In this document: in pieces, positions 44,401 to 55,550 of the stretch | How positions within the stretch are numbered: the first letter of the stretch is position 1 | How the letters are laid out: the number at the start of each line of letters is the position of its first letter | NCBI RefSeq assembly: GCF_963583255.1 | Contig: NC_084809.1 | Location: forward strand, 11,017,997 to 11,081,996 | From: Pyrus communis | Lineage: Eukaryota > Streptophyta > Magnoliopsida > Rosales > Rosaceae | DNA length: 64,000 nt | Reading direction: 5' to 3' | The notes under the pieces: generated by a model | Told to the model about the DNA's origin: nothing | The model's database searches: none | The model's input: only the letters and a program-made list of their open reading frames with translations | Position numbers and translations under genes: made by a program

Positions 44401-47290
44401 AAAGCACCTCTATCTGAACCACGAAAGTCTGCGTCAATTGCATGTGGGGCTACAGTATTCGAAGTTAACATGAAGGTTCCTGCATGGGCTTCACAGGTTT
44501 TATCTATATCTCCTCTATCTTGGTCTTTGCTAGCATGATATTGAAGAACTGCGGGGACACCAAAATTTGATGCCCCCTTTTGTTCATTTTGATTCTGCTG
44601 GTCACCACTCACTTGCCCATTTTGTAGTAGTAATCAAATTCTCCTCTCTCTTAGTTGAGGGGATTCAAGAAATTGGGGGTATGCTAACTGGTTAAAGGAG
44701 GTATCTAATTCTCATGCCCAAGAACGGGCCTCGTGAAAATGGAGATTCTATTTTTATTGCTACAACATCAGTGTTTAGGAAGCTATTAGTTCTACAATCT
44801 GGTTATCTAAGGAGTATTCTTTGTGGAAAAGCAAATTTACCTTGTTGGCTTGGAATCTTCAGTGTTGACTTTTTTTTATGTTGAAGAAAAAGGGACCATT
44901 TTTTCTAATACAATGCAACTGTTGTATTTGTTGTGGCTGCAATTTCAGGTTTTGAGGCAGCTCGCACCTGATGTTTCTTATCACAGTTTAGTTGCACTGG
45001 GCATTGCCAGCATTCAGGGATTACCTGTGGCTTCTTTTGAAAAAGATGATGCTGATCGCCTTCTTTTCTTCAGTTCCAGTCCGGGGAAAGATGGTAAATC
45101 AAACGACTTGATTCTCAGCAGCCTTCCTACTTGGTTGAGACCACCTCCTCCTAGTAGGAAGAGATCTCAACCATGCCAAGAGACAAGCCTGGGTTCTCTT
45201 GACAGCCAGGGGCTTCCACGTTTACCTGCTTCTAAAATTGATGAAGACAACAGAGTTGCTGGAGCAATGAATGGGGTTAGCACATCTTTACTTCCAGCCA
45301 GGCAAAGATTGAAAATAGCCGCAATGAGGCCCATTCCTCATGTTCGTCGTCCTAAAATGACACCCTTTTGTGGAATGTCTGAGGTAGATGGGCATGAAGG
45401 AGGCCAAGTCAAGGCTCATATGCCTCCTCCTCCTCCACCCACAAAGCTCAGTATTGTTGGATTAACTCCTACAACACAACGAAAATCATACTCAAGCTCT
45501 TCTCAGGCTAAGCAGATTATTTCCTTGAATCCTTTGCCATTAAAGAAACATGGTTGTGGTAGAAGCCCAATACATTCTTGCTTAGAGGTGAACTATGTTT
45601 TGCTTAAAGTGTTAAATGAATTTGTAGGTGTTGAACAAGTCTATATATTAACCACACACATGCACAACTATATTAAATATCCACATTTTAGGTGTTAACC
45701 CACATACATGCACTACCATGCTCTCCATGTGCTGCAGATATTTTTTTTTCTCCTGTAGCTTGTAACCATGTGATAAGAAAATAATATACATGTTGGTCAT
45801 AGAATAAAGTAGCCGTCAAGAAAGTAATTAGGTTTGTAAATAGGGAAGTCAAAATGGGAAATAGGTAGTTTTAAATTGGCAGCAGGAATTTTCTTCTCTT
45901 TTTTTCGTTTTTCCAAAATTGTATCAAAAGATGTTGTTTTCCTTGGAAAATAAGAATTAGCAAAGGTATAAAGGCGATGTTGTGGAGTAAAAGTAAAGTG
46001 CGAACATGAGAGGAATTCCACTATTATAATAGTACAATGAATATGAATTTTTTTTTAATGTTACTCTTAACTATATGCTTAACCTGTGGGGTTTTACTTT
46101 CTTATTCACATACTTTGTTTTGCTTTTTTACTTCACCCTTGAGCAGGAGGAGTTTTTGAAGGATGTAATGCAGTTTCTAATTCTCCGAGGACATAATCGA
46201 CTCATTCCCCAAGGTGGACTCGCTGAGTTTCCAGATGCCATTCTCAATGGAAAGCGTCTTGACCTGTACAACTTATATAAAGAGGTGAAAATATCAAATT
46301 CCTTGGCCAGGATTAGGCCAACGTTGTGACTAAAATAACTAACGATGGAATTTTGTAAAATTTGTTATTGAAAAGTTGAGGTGTTTGTCAGGTGGTTACA
46401 AGAGGAGGCTTTCATGTTGGCAATGGCATCAACTGGAAAGGACAGATCTTCTCAAAAATGCGCAATTACACAATGACCAATAGAATGACTGTATGTCTAT
46501 AATCTCCCTTTGGTTTTGTTTTCCAGTTTTGAAGTATTTTAATGCTGCAACATCTGCAAAGAGGTAAGAGAGAATGAAAGGGTGGGACCGAAATTGTGAG
46601 ACGGTTTATGCTTATGGGAGAATAGTACTTGAACCTCAGAATAATTGGGGATTCTTCCAAATCTATATTCTACACCTAAATAGTATATAATTATGACCGG
46701 ATGAATAGGGACGTATTATGTGTAAGACTCAGTAGCTTGTAACAGGTCAATTGATACAGGTGAGTCTTGATTCTTTTTTTCACAGGGTGTTGGAAATACA
46801 CTTAAACGACACTACGAAACTTACCTTCTAGAATACGAATTGGCTCATGATGATGTAGATGGAGAGTGCTGCTTATTGTGTCACAGGTTTGCATTTATCC
46901 CGTCTTATTTTTTTCTTCTCCACTGGCATAAAATGATTGTATTAGCTAATGTCTGCTTTCATGAAATTGGATATTGTTCTACAGTAGTGCAGCAGGGGAT
47001 TGGGTAAACTGTGGAATATGCGGTGAGTGGGCTCACTTTGGCTGCGACAGAAGGCAGGGCCTTGGTGCTTTTAAGGTATCTATTCCAAAATTTGTAAGCA
47101 CCTTGTGGCTGAGAAAACAACTCATTCGGCTTTTATGTGTTAAATTTTTGTTTCGACTCTGCAGGATTATGCAAAAACAGATGGACTGGAGTACATATGT
47201 CCACATTGCAGCATCAGCAATTTCAAGAAGAAACCACAGAAAATTGCAAATGGATTTTCCCAAGGCTCAACTGTATCACGGCCACTGTAA
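41434..47290 (+). CDS. ARID4: ARID and PHD-finger domain protein (ARID4-like), 15 exons, 783 aa
   Basis: Exons: 41434-41583, 41743-41931, 42352-42405, 42614-42702, 42979-43255, 43391-43447, 43704-43735, 44106-44241, 44323-44496, 44949-45587, 46147-46284, 46392-46490, 46786-46886, 46985-47075, 47165-47290. All introns are GT..AG, phases agree, and the 2352-nt frame is open. The start is the first in-frame ATG (MFHSQGAS). The N-terminal ~590 residues are a conserved plant-specific region (YPFPELVSSGRLE, VPYVIYW-like IPYVIYW, TFSRGVVTMRCD). The ARID DNA-binding domain spans about 600-700 (FLKDVMQFLILRGH, DLYNLYKEVVTRGGFHVGNG, LKRHYETYLLEYE). A PHD-type zinc finger spans about 706-757 (CCLLCH ... 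CGICGEWAHFGC ... CPHC). The Arabidopsis relative is annotated AT-rich interactive domain-containing protein 4, a nuclear protein reported in histone-deacetylase complexes. Function here is by homology. No lesion seen. Confidence 0.93.
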
Positions 47291-48350
47291 TTCAATTTTG
47301 CTCCTACACTATCATAATTAATATCATTTTCCTTTTGGCTTTCTGATTTGGAGGTTGCTTCCCTCCCCAATCTGGCACGAGAAGTTGATTTGTACGGTTG
47401 ATTAGGCCTTAATTGCACGATGCTAAAATAGGAGACCAGAGATGGGGGGAGGACAAAGGTAGAAAACAGCAAGTCTGGTAGAGCATACTAGTTAGCGTAG
47501 GTATTTCGTTTCGGGTGGGAAATTTCTGTCCCTTTTTAGCTCTACCATTTGTATCAGTCTGTTTCTGTTTCCCCTTTGGGGTTGTTAAGGTTGATAGTTA
47601 AGAAATCCCATGATTCAGAAAGGGTCGTTGTAATATAATGCCGCTATCTCTGTGAACATGTACGACTTTATGTAGCGTTTAATGAAAGATTATGATTATA
47701 CTGACCTATCAACACATTCCGTCTTTTTAATCTGCTGATTCGATGAGTTTTTCTTTTTCATATAAAGGCCTAGATATGTGAGCTGTTAGATCTGCACACA
47801 TTCCGTCTTTTTAATCTCCTATACCTGCTTGTGCCACCGATTTGAACGGGGAAATCATTTTAATGCTCGTTTTCCCCCCGACACACACTCATCCATTTGT
47901 AGTCATTGGATTGTATAAATGGAAAAGGAATCAACTCCCTAAAGGGTGTTGAGTATCCCATCTTGGATGGAACACAAACACAAGCTCTGGCAACAGTAGG
48001 TCACCTTCAATGGGATATGCAAACATGTCTTGGGATGGACATTTTACATATTTCATGTTGCCCTGAAAGCTCTGTAATGAACATGATGTAAAATACCTAG
48101 CACGGCCGAAAAATGTAAATTTAATTTTCTTTTATATCTTTAGGAGCTGGGTCGTCGTGCTTGTTCAAGAGATAAAAGTAAATGAGATCTCAAATTTACA
48201 TCTCTTCCATTGAAGTATAATTCATGTTCCATAAATGTAAATATGGTTTTTCTATCTCAAATTTGTATATGCTGATTAAAAATACTCTTCAAAGTTAATA
48301 CTATAATGAAATTTACAGCAACATTCTATCAACTCAATGAGTCAGTGGCA
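47291..48350. other. 3' flank of the ARID4-like gene
   Basis: The 3' untranslated region probably runs to about 47690 (AATGAAAGATTATG follows T-rich DNA). Beyond that no gene is visible. A duplicated ACACATTCCGTCTTTTTAAT block is found at about 47710 and 47796. Confidence 0.45.
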
Positions 48351-48353
48351 TTA

Positions 48354-48645
48354 GGGTATCTTCAATGGAAGATGTAAAACACTTTGAAATGTGTACTTTG
48401 TTTTTTTGGTTGGCCGGATAATTCTCCAATGAAAATATTTAAAATATACATCTTGGCCCAAAAAGGTGAATAAAAACCTAAATCTAAATAATTTTTTATG
48501 TCTTCTGGTGTAAAAAAAGATGCAAATATGATTTTTTTTTTAGAGTTTTTTTATTGACACCCTACAATCTTATGAATACATCCTTTTTTTTTTTTTTTTG
48601 AATTCTTGTTGAACTACCTCATTTACCCTTATTTAAATTTGAAAA

Positions 48646-48676
<31 letters not shown>

Positions 48677-49210
48677 CCCAGCACCCACAAATGCATCACA
48701 TATTCCCTTCGCAACAACCAAACAACATGCACCACCATTAACGCAATTCCATTGATCTCAATAATTCAAATATTCAATTGTTACAAGAAGATGATCTTGA
48801 TAACTTTATTTACCCAAACATATGCCGATCTTATATTACAGAAGCACTTTCCATATGTTTTCCTACCAATAGCCATCAAGTAGACACCCTTGAGTATGAC
48901 GTTTGAAATTGCAGCTTCTACAAACTGCTAAAGGCCTCGCAGAACGACATGGAGGGAAGGGGGAGGGGAAGGTGAGGGGATGGAGTGCTTAGCATGGATT
49001 GACAAAGTGGCGGAGGGTGAGCGAGATGTTAGTTAGGTGAAATGTTATTGTTGTTTTGAACATGTGGGGTGGTTTCAGTAGAAGTAAGGTTAAAATTGGA
49101 ATTTAAAACAACAATTTTAAGTGTGGGATGTATTTATAAGATTGTGGAGTGCCAATTAAACAACCTTTTTTTTTATATCTCAAATTTGCATCGCTCCATT
49201 GAAAATGCTC
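48354..49210. mobile_element. PIF/Harbinger-like MITE
   Basis: The ends are inverted repeats, left GGGTATCTTCAATGGAAGAT and right (reverse complement) GAGCATTTTCAATGGAGCGA, with TTA on both sides (48351-48353 and 49211-49213), the canonical 3-bp target of PIF/Harbinger elements. The 857-bp interior lacks a transposase; it has homopolymer runs at 48584-48599 and 48650-48675. It ends about 310 bp before the RBR start codon, inside the likely promoter. Confidence 0.68.
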
Positions 49211-49520
49211 TTATAGATGAAAAACTTATTCATTAAATTGTTTTCGAAAAAATTAAAGGCATATTTACTTTTACACACATTTATACAAATGAGAAGCACA
49301 GAATACAAAAATGTAACTGTTACCGCATGAAGCAAAGTGCCAGTCGTTTGGGAAATCGAGAAGAAATCAACAGCCGAACTCATTAATTTTCTAATGCCTC
49401 TATCCAAGTACTTGGAGCCTGATGAGAGACTATCCAAATCCTTGTAGAAGTTACATGCATACAAATAAATAACGAGTTTATGAGTTGAAACGTAAGCCAG
49501 AATCTGAAAGAGAATTAGTA

Positions 49521-51024
49521 ATGGAGGGAACATCATCATCATCAGGCTCTGATGATAACACTCTTCTTTTGGTTGATGAGTTCTACTTTTCAGCTCTCCG
49601 TGATGATGATGAAGTATTTCCCATCTCAGATGAGAAATATGCACAAGAGTTGCAGCTTCAAGAGGCTCTAATGTCCTCTGCAATTGCTTCATTAAGCCCC
49701 CATACTACTACTCAGCCCCCGAAAATCGGGGAAGGTGTTGTTGAACCCGTAATGAAAATGTTGAAGGGGAAGGAAAAAGAAACTGGACAATCCTCTGAAG
49801 GTTTTTGCGGGATCTGCTTGGACGTAAAATCAACCGGAGAAATGTTCAGAAGCAGTGGCTGCAGCCACACGTTTTGCTGTGATTGCATTGGGAGATATGT
49901 TGGGACAAAAATTCAGGAAAATATTTCAGTGGTGAAGTGTCCTGACGTGAAGTGCAAAGGTGAGTTGGAGCCACAGTCATGCAAGTCAATTATTCCTAAG
50001 GAAGTGTTTGATAGGTGGGAAACTATACTTTGTGAATCAATGTTTCTGGGGTCTCAGAAGGTTTACTGCCCTTTTAAGGACTGCTCCGCCATGTTGGTGG
50101 ATGATGGAGAAGAGGTGGTGACTGTCACCTGGTGCCCGCATTGCTGGAGAATGTTCTGTGCTCAGTGCAAGGTTGCATGGCATGCGGGAATTGAGTGCTG
50201 GGAGTTTCAGAATTTGAATGAGGATGAAAGAGAGAGGGATGATATCATGGTGTTGGAGCTTGCTAAGAAGAATAAATGGAGGAGGTGTCCTACTTGCAAG
50301 TTCATTGTGGAAAAGAATGAGGGCTGCTTACACATTACATGCAGGTCTGCAATCATTTTTTCAAGTATATATAATTTTTCATTTTTATTGTCACAAGGTC
50401 ACGTGAGGTTATCAAACCATTCATATTTAATTCCTGTTTTGTTATTTGGTTTTTCTTTACAAAGTTATGTTTTTGGTTATTGTAAAGTCTTTGATCTCAT
50501 ATTGACTAATGTAGTTTTCAAATACCCATTTTATTGTCTTTGGAGTGCTCTTTTTCACTTATTTCGTTCTTGTTCTTGCTTAGTAGTGCATGCTTTTCTG
50601 TATGCAGTTCTTCAAACATGGCTTACATTGATTCTTTAGCTCAGGATTATTGCTTGCTGATTGTTTCATATATATTACATATTGGCCTGTTCTAGTGGTT
50701 TACTTTTGTTTATTTCTTTGGCAGTTTAAAGTACTTACTACTTGTTTTAGCTCCAAAGGCTATTAATTTTCTGTTGATTAATATCTATAAAACTGGAAAA
50801 CGGAAAGAAAATATGTGAAGTTCGTGAACACTACTCAATCCAAAGCGCAAGAAAAATTACATTACTGGATTTTCATCAGCATATATGATAATATTCTTTG
50901 AAAATTTGACTATGTCATCGTATTATTTTGCATTTTTATATGTAGGTGTGGATACGAATTTTGCTATGTTTGCGGCAAATATTGGCGCCACCTTCAGAGT
51001 CATATATGTTCATCAGCAACTTGA
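49521..51024 (+). CDS. RBR-type (RING1-IBR-RING2) E3 ubiquitin ligase, two exons, 300 aa
   Basis: Exon 1 is 49521-50344 (donor GTCTGC) and exon 2 is 50946-51024 (acceptor TGTAG). The junction restores Arg (AG|G). RING1 spans residues 96-145 (CGICLDVKSTG, CSHTFCCDCIGRYV, CPDVKC). The IBR spans about 165-226 (VYCPFKDCSAML, CPHCWRMFCAQC). RING2 spans 256-284 (CPTCKFIVEKNEGCLHITCR, then CGYEFCYVCGKYW), with Cys269 in NEGC at the position of the catalytic, thioester-forming cysteine of RBR ligases. Such enzymes take ubiquitin from an E2 onto this cysteine and pass it to substrates. The short serine/acidic N-terminus carries no known domain. The first ATG after an in-frame TTG/stop context was chosen. 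Reading through the donor would add non-domain sequence and lose the second half of RING2, which supports splicing. A MITE lies immediately upstream. Confidence 0.9.
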
Positions 51025-51835
51025 AAACTTGAAGGGCCAAATAATGAACGACGATCCTACCAAAATGTACTGGGTCGGATTCAAATTGATCATTATATTT
51101 CTCATTTTCTTTTCATATTTGTGATTGAAACGTTGACTGTAATGTGAAATTTGCGGGGTACAAGAAACTGTAGAATTTGTTGGAAAAACTAATTTAGATT
51201 ATTTGAACATATATATGATCAAGGAAATGAGGAGTGGGAAAGACCGAAAAAAGAATAATAATTCACACACCCACCCCACCCCCCCTCCTCCTCCTCCAAC
51301 TCCCAAAGGCATTGTCTACTGCTGTAGCGACAGTTAAATTTGTTCATCGGCCTGTTTTTCTTTGGAAATATACCAGACATCGTACTCATATTGTCAAATT
51401 AGTAACAATGCAAATTTTATCAAGTAACAATCAAATTATGAAATAAGAATATCTTGAGAAACTCTAATTACAGTCTAATTAGGAATAAGGTTTATGACGA
51501 CGAAAGTATTATAATGTTTAGGATCTCATATGATGTGAGTAGCTCGATGAGTAAAAGACATGGACGAGCGCTTGGCCTCTCAATCACACACATTTAGGGG
51601 ATCCGTTCTAATCTCTTTTCCTATATTCATAAACCTCTTTGGATGTTTACTTTCGGATGTCGTTATCGCTAGCAATATTGTCGTTACGATTCTACACGAG
51701 AAATTGACACTGTTGGGAATCAAATTAAAGACTGAAAATAGTTCATAATATATTTATTGGCTCTTGGCAACCTAAAAACAAAAATAGGCTAGTCTAACCA
51801 GGAGTCACATCTGAAGAATTCCGAAAACTTACATG
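51025..51835. other. RBR 3' flank, no further gene
   Basis: Contains the RBR 3' untranslated region and AT-rich DNA. The frame at 51560-51748 has no recognisable domain. Confidence 0.45.
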
Positions 51836-51901
51836 CTAGTAAGAGAATTGCTCAACCGTAGTAGGTAGTCCATTATCCATAGTCATCAAGGAGGAGAAGT
51901 T

Positions 51902-52576
51902 TGTTGAATAGTGGCCAAATTAATGGCCAACTTGGCATCCACTCTCGGTTAGTAAACAAAGGAAAAGAAAAATGGTGAACATCATTCCTTGTTTTGGGGA
52001 AGAAAATATGGGTTGTTTTTCTTTTGTCTACCACCCGTGAGTTTTGGCTAAAAGGAAAAGAAAAAGTTGCTTTAAGAAAGGGAGCTCATTATTCGGTTTT
52101 GAAAGAGAAGAAAGAGAGCCTTTTCTTTTTGGTATATAGGGAGAAGAGCTCATTGTTTTCGGATGTGGGGGAGCGGCAGATGAGAGAAACCAGGGAGAGC
52201 ATTCGGCTCTCCCATTTGAATATGAGCTGCTCCTTCCCACCATTTGTAATAATCCCATTTTGTTAGTAATCACTCAATCAAAGATGTTGGTGCTACTTGT
52301 GTAGCTTTTGGGAGAGAAGGATTTTGATATGTGTTTCTTCTTCTCCAATTGTTTCTTAGTTTGAGTGAGAGCTATTGGTTGTATGTGGGATTTGGGTTTG
52401 AGAGTTAAAACTCTATTTGTAATCTCCTTTTGATATTAGTGGAATTTCCTCGCCGTCTCGAAACTGGATGTAGGCTTACGCCGAACCAGTATAAATCCTT
52501 GTGTCTTTTGGATTATTTATCTTGTAATATTTTGCCGTATTAGCTTTGGTTTCATATTTGAAGCTTCCGCACAACA
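51902..52576 (+). repeat. Left LTR of the 2407-bp element
   Basis: 675 bp, direct repeat of 53634-54308. Open frames within it are duplicated in both LTRs and are not genes. Confidence 0.93.
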
Positions 52577-53633
52577 AGTGGTATCAGAGCTCTGGGTTTC
52601 GACTTGGAGGCTTTGTACTAGTATGTCTATGAAATCTTCGAATGACGGTGAAATATGTTTTTTTTGAAAAAATTCGACAGGAGGAATGACTTTGGTATTT
52701 GGTCAATTGGAGATGCTGGCTGCAAAATGTGGGCTGTTGTCGACGAGTTGAGTGGGAAGGAGAAAAGGTAGAAGCAGTTGAAAATTGAAAAGAAAATGTT
52801 GTTCTTTTTCTTTCGGAATTTGTTTAGGCAGAAGGACATCATGATGACAAATGATGTTGTTGGCTGGAAGAAAAGGGAAAAAGGCTAAGGCTAAGTTTTC
52901 TTTTCTTTGGCATTTTTCAACGGCAGAAATTTTTGGTTGTTTTTCCACTCCCATTGGTTGACTTTGGAGCAAGTTGCTGGAAACATTGGAGGAGTTTGTG
53001 AGGGCCAATTTGTTGAGTTCTGCAAGTTTGGATAGTGAGGCACCACACTATTTTGGATACACCACATGCACTGCAGAACATTTGTGTGGAACCCTCTTGT
53101 AGAAGGCAAGTTATATGCTTTCTAACTTTGGTCTATGGACATTTGGTTGGATTTGTTTGCCACTGCTATTAGGTCTGTTGGTCTCCATCATCTGCAATTA
53201 GTTTTCTTGAAGACTCCAGTTGAGGTATGGTTTTGGATCTCCTACTGATTATTTGAATTTGAAATTTTGGTTGTCCTGTTGGTGCTCATGTGATGATGGT
53301 AAACTTGAGTGAAGGGCATATTTTCGTATGTGGTATGTGAGACTATGTTGCCAAATTTGTAATCAGTTTTGACTTGGAGAATATGCTATGCTATGTGAAT
53401 GAGTCTATTGGTGCAGTTTCAGACCATGGTGTTTGTGAGCAGGTGGAGTTCGTTGTGTGTCCAACTTTGGTATGGTGTGCTTGATCTTTTGTTGGTGATA
53501 TTGAAGAATTTCAGTTCTTCGTTTGAATCACCTTTTGTTTTGATCAAGGCACTTATGGTTTGCAAATTTGGAGAAGACGGTAGAGAAATGTTCATTTTTG
53601 TTGGCTTTGGTACAATTTGGCCAAGGTGGAGAT

Positions 53634-54308
53634 TGTTGAATAGTGGCCAAATTAATGGCCAACTTGGCATCCACTCTCGGTTAGTAAACAAAGGAAAAGA
53701 AAAATGGTGAACATCATTCCTTGTTTTGGGGAAGAAAATATGGGTTGTTTTTCTTTTGTCTACCACCCGTGAGTTTTGGCTAAAAGGAAAAGAAAAAGTT
53801 GCTTTAAGAAAGGGAGCTCATTATTCGGTTTTGAAAGAGAAGAAAGAGAGCCTTTTCTTTTTGGTATATAGGGAGAAGAGCTCATTGTTTTCGGATGTGG
53901 GGGAGCGGCAGATGAGAGAAACCAGGGAGAGCATTCGGCTCTCCCATTTGAATATGAGCTACTCCTTCCCACCATTTGTAATAATCCCATTTTGTTAGTA
54001 ATCACTCAATCAAAGATGTTGGTGCTACTTGTGTAGCTTTTGGGAGAGAAGGATTTTGATATGTGTTTCTTCTTCTCCAATTGTTTCTTAGTTTGAGTGA
54101 GAGCTATTGGTTGTATGTGGGATTTGGGTTTGAGAGTTAAAACTCTATTTGTAATCTCCTTTTGATATTAGTTGAATTTCCTCGCCGTCTCGAAACTGGA
54201 TGTAGGCTTACGCCGAACCAGTATAAATCCTTGTGTCTTTTGGATTATTTATCTTGTAATATTTTGCCGTATTAGCTTTGGTTTCATATTTGAAGCTTCC
54301 GCACAACA
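53634..54308 (+). repeat. Right LTR of the 2407-bp element
   Basis: 675 bp. Differences from the left LTR were noted near 53961 and 54174 only. Confidence 0.93.
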
Positions 54309-54939
54309 AAGTTGCACCCGGTTGGCTCGGTCCAGACATTCCTAAGCATCTCAGTAGTTCGAACCTACTTGTGCAAGGCTGCCATGTACTCTTCCAACTC
54401 CTCCAAACTAGTCATCGCCTCAATCGGCTTCTCCCACCAAAAACCTCCTCTTTCTCTCTTACTCCAATATTATTGTTATTATTATTCCCACGCTTGATCT
54501 TCTCTGCCTCAATCCGCGTCCTCTACTTGTTTATTACTACAACGGATTATAATAACAGGCTATGCATTAGTAGGATGATCTGGTTGATCTGCAAGCAATA
54601 AGGAGGCATTATTGTCGGCAAGGTAGTGGTTGATGATAGTGCGAGGGTCAGGGCTGCCGAAGCAGAACACTTTGCCGTTACTAGGCACGACGATCCCCGC
54701 TACCTCTGCACCCGTCAAAACGCTGAGTTGAGGCCGCTTTGTTGAAGATACGCCTTTTGCGCTTGGAGAAGGTAACGTGACGCTTGTTCTTATCTTCAAC
54801 TCTCTTGATTTCTATCTTTCTTCGACCTTTGCTAGCCTTTTTTGATATCTGATACTCAACAGTTATAGCCATGGCAGGATATTAATGGCAAACCCTAGAG
54901 GGAAGAAATCTAAGGCCTGCTAGTGGGTATCTGAATTAC

Positions 54940-55354
54940 GGGGGTGTTTCAAATGAGAATTTGAGAGAATTTAATGAATTTATAAATCTATGGATTTTTA
55001 TAGAGTTTAATTGATTTGTAGAGATTTCATACAAAATTTTGATTCAATTCTCATGGGAATATGTGAGATTTGTGGATACTTAAAATACACTACGAAATCT
55101 CTCTAATTTCCTCTAATTCCTCAACTTTTCAAATTCTTTAAAATGAATTTCTAATTGAATACACCTGAAATATTATAAACTTATTTAAAATCCTAATTGA
55201 ATACACCCGGATTTATAAGAATTTTAATAAACTAACTTAAAATCTTGATTGAATACATCTTGAATTTCAGAGAATCACTTAAAATACTGATTGAATACCC
55301 CTAGATTCACTAAAAGAATTAAAATATCTCAAAATTCCAATTGAATACACCCCC
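54940..55354. mobile_element. MITE with GGGGGTGT termini
   Basis: Left end GGGGGTGTTTCAAATGAG and reverse-complemented right end GGGGGTGTATTCAATTGG form inverted repeats, with TAC on both sides (54937-54939 and 55355-55357). The interior repeats ATTGAATACAYC several times. No protein is encoded. The superfamily is not certain. Confidence 0.55.
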
Positions 55355-55550
55355 TACATATTAATAAAACACTCATTGTCAACCAAAATCCTATAAAATC
55401 ACCAATTTAACCCTCTAATTAAAATTGAACATGAATCCCTCAATTTTCCAATTGAATACATCCCCTACATATTAATAAAACACTCATTGTTAACCAAAAT
55501 CTTATAAAATTACCAGTTTAACCCTCTAATTAAACCTGAACATGAATAAG
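55338..55550. repeat. Tandem duplication, 111-bp period
   Basis: Two copies beginning CAATTGAATACAYCCCCTAC (55338 and 55449), each with ATTAATAAAACACTCATTGT and TTTAACCCTCTAATTAAA. The duplication includes the right end of the MITE at 54940-55354. Confidence 0.75.

Larger units (their letters stand above)
51902..54308 (+). mobile_element. Short non-autonomous Copia-like LTR element inside the MADS pseudogene
   Basis: LTRs of exactly 675 bp (51902-52576 and 53634-54308) start TGTTGAATAGTGG and end CCGCACAACA, and differ at about two positions by eye. The target duplication AAGTT is perfect (51897-51901 and 54309-54313). A tRNA-Met-type PBS (TGGTATCAGAGC, 52579-52590) follows the left LTR and a purine-rich AAGGTGGAGA precedes the right one. 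The 1057-bp interior has only a short Copia gag-like trace (KFDRRNDFGIWS near 52670), with no pol. It is therefore a TRIM/LARD-like derivative, inserted recently. Confidence 0.93.
51836..54872 (-). pseudogene. Type I (AGL62-like) MADS-box pseudogene split by an LTR element
   Basis: Read from 54872 downwards, the MADS domain begins near residue 14 (KGRRKIEIKRVEDKNKRHVT, FSKRKRRIFNKA). It continues after a one-base shift near 54735 as QLSVLTGAEVAGIVV and GKVFCFGSPDP. Further down are fragments typical of type I factors: RTRIEAEKIKRG and, in another frame, GGFWWEKPIEA followed by SLEELEEYMAALHK. The last part reads TEPTGCN and resumes beyond the inserted element (51902-54308) with SSLMTMDNGLPTTVEQFSY and a stop at 51836-51838. 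At least two frameshifts and in-frame stops precede the insertion point, so the gene is dead irrespective of the element. AGL61/62-type genes act in female gametophyte and endosperm; that is family knowledge. Confidence 0.82.

Noticed and set aside
49485..50639. Single-exon reading of the RBR gene (384 codons)
   Set aside because: It starts at a TTG and reads through the intron donor at 50345, losing half of RING2. The two-exon model restores all zinc ligands and gives a proper stop.
51994..52266. 90-codon frame duplicated at 53726-53998
   Set aside because: It is located in the two LTRs of the 2407-bp element. The copies are identical because the LTRs are, and there is no domain.
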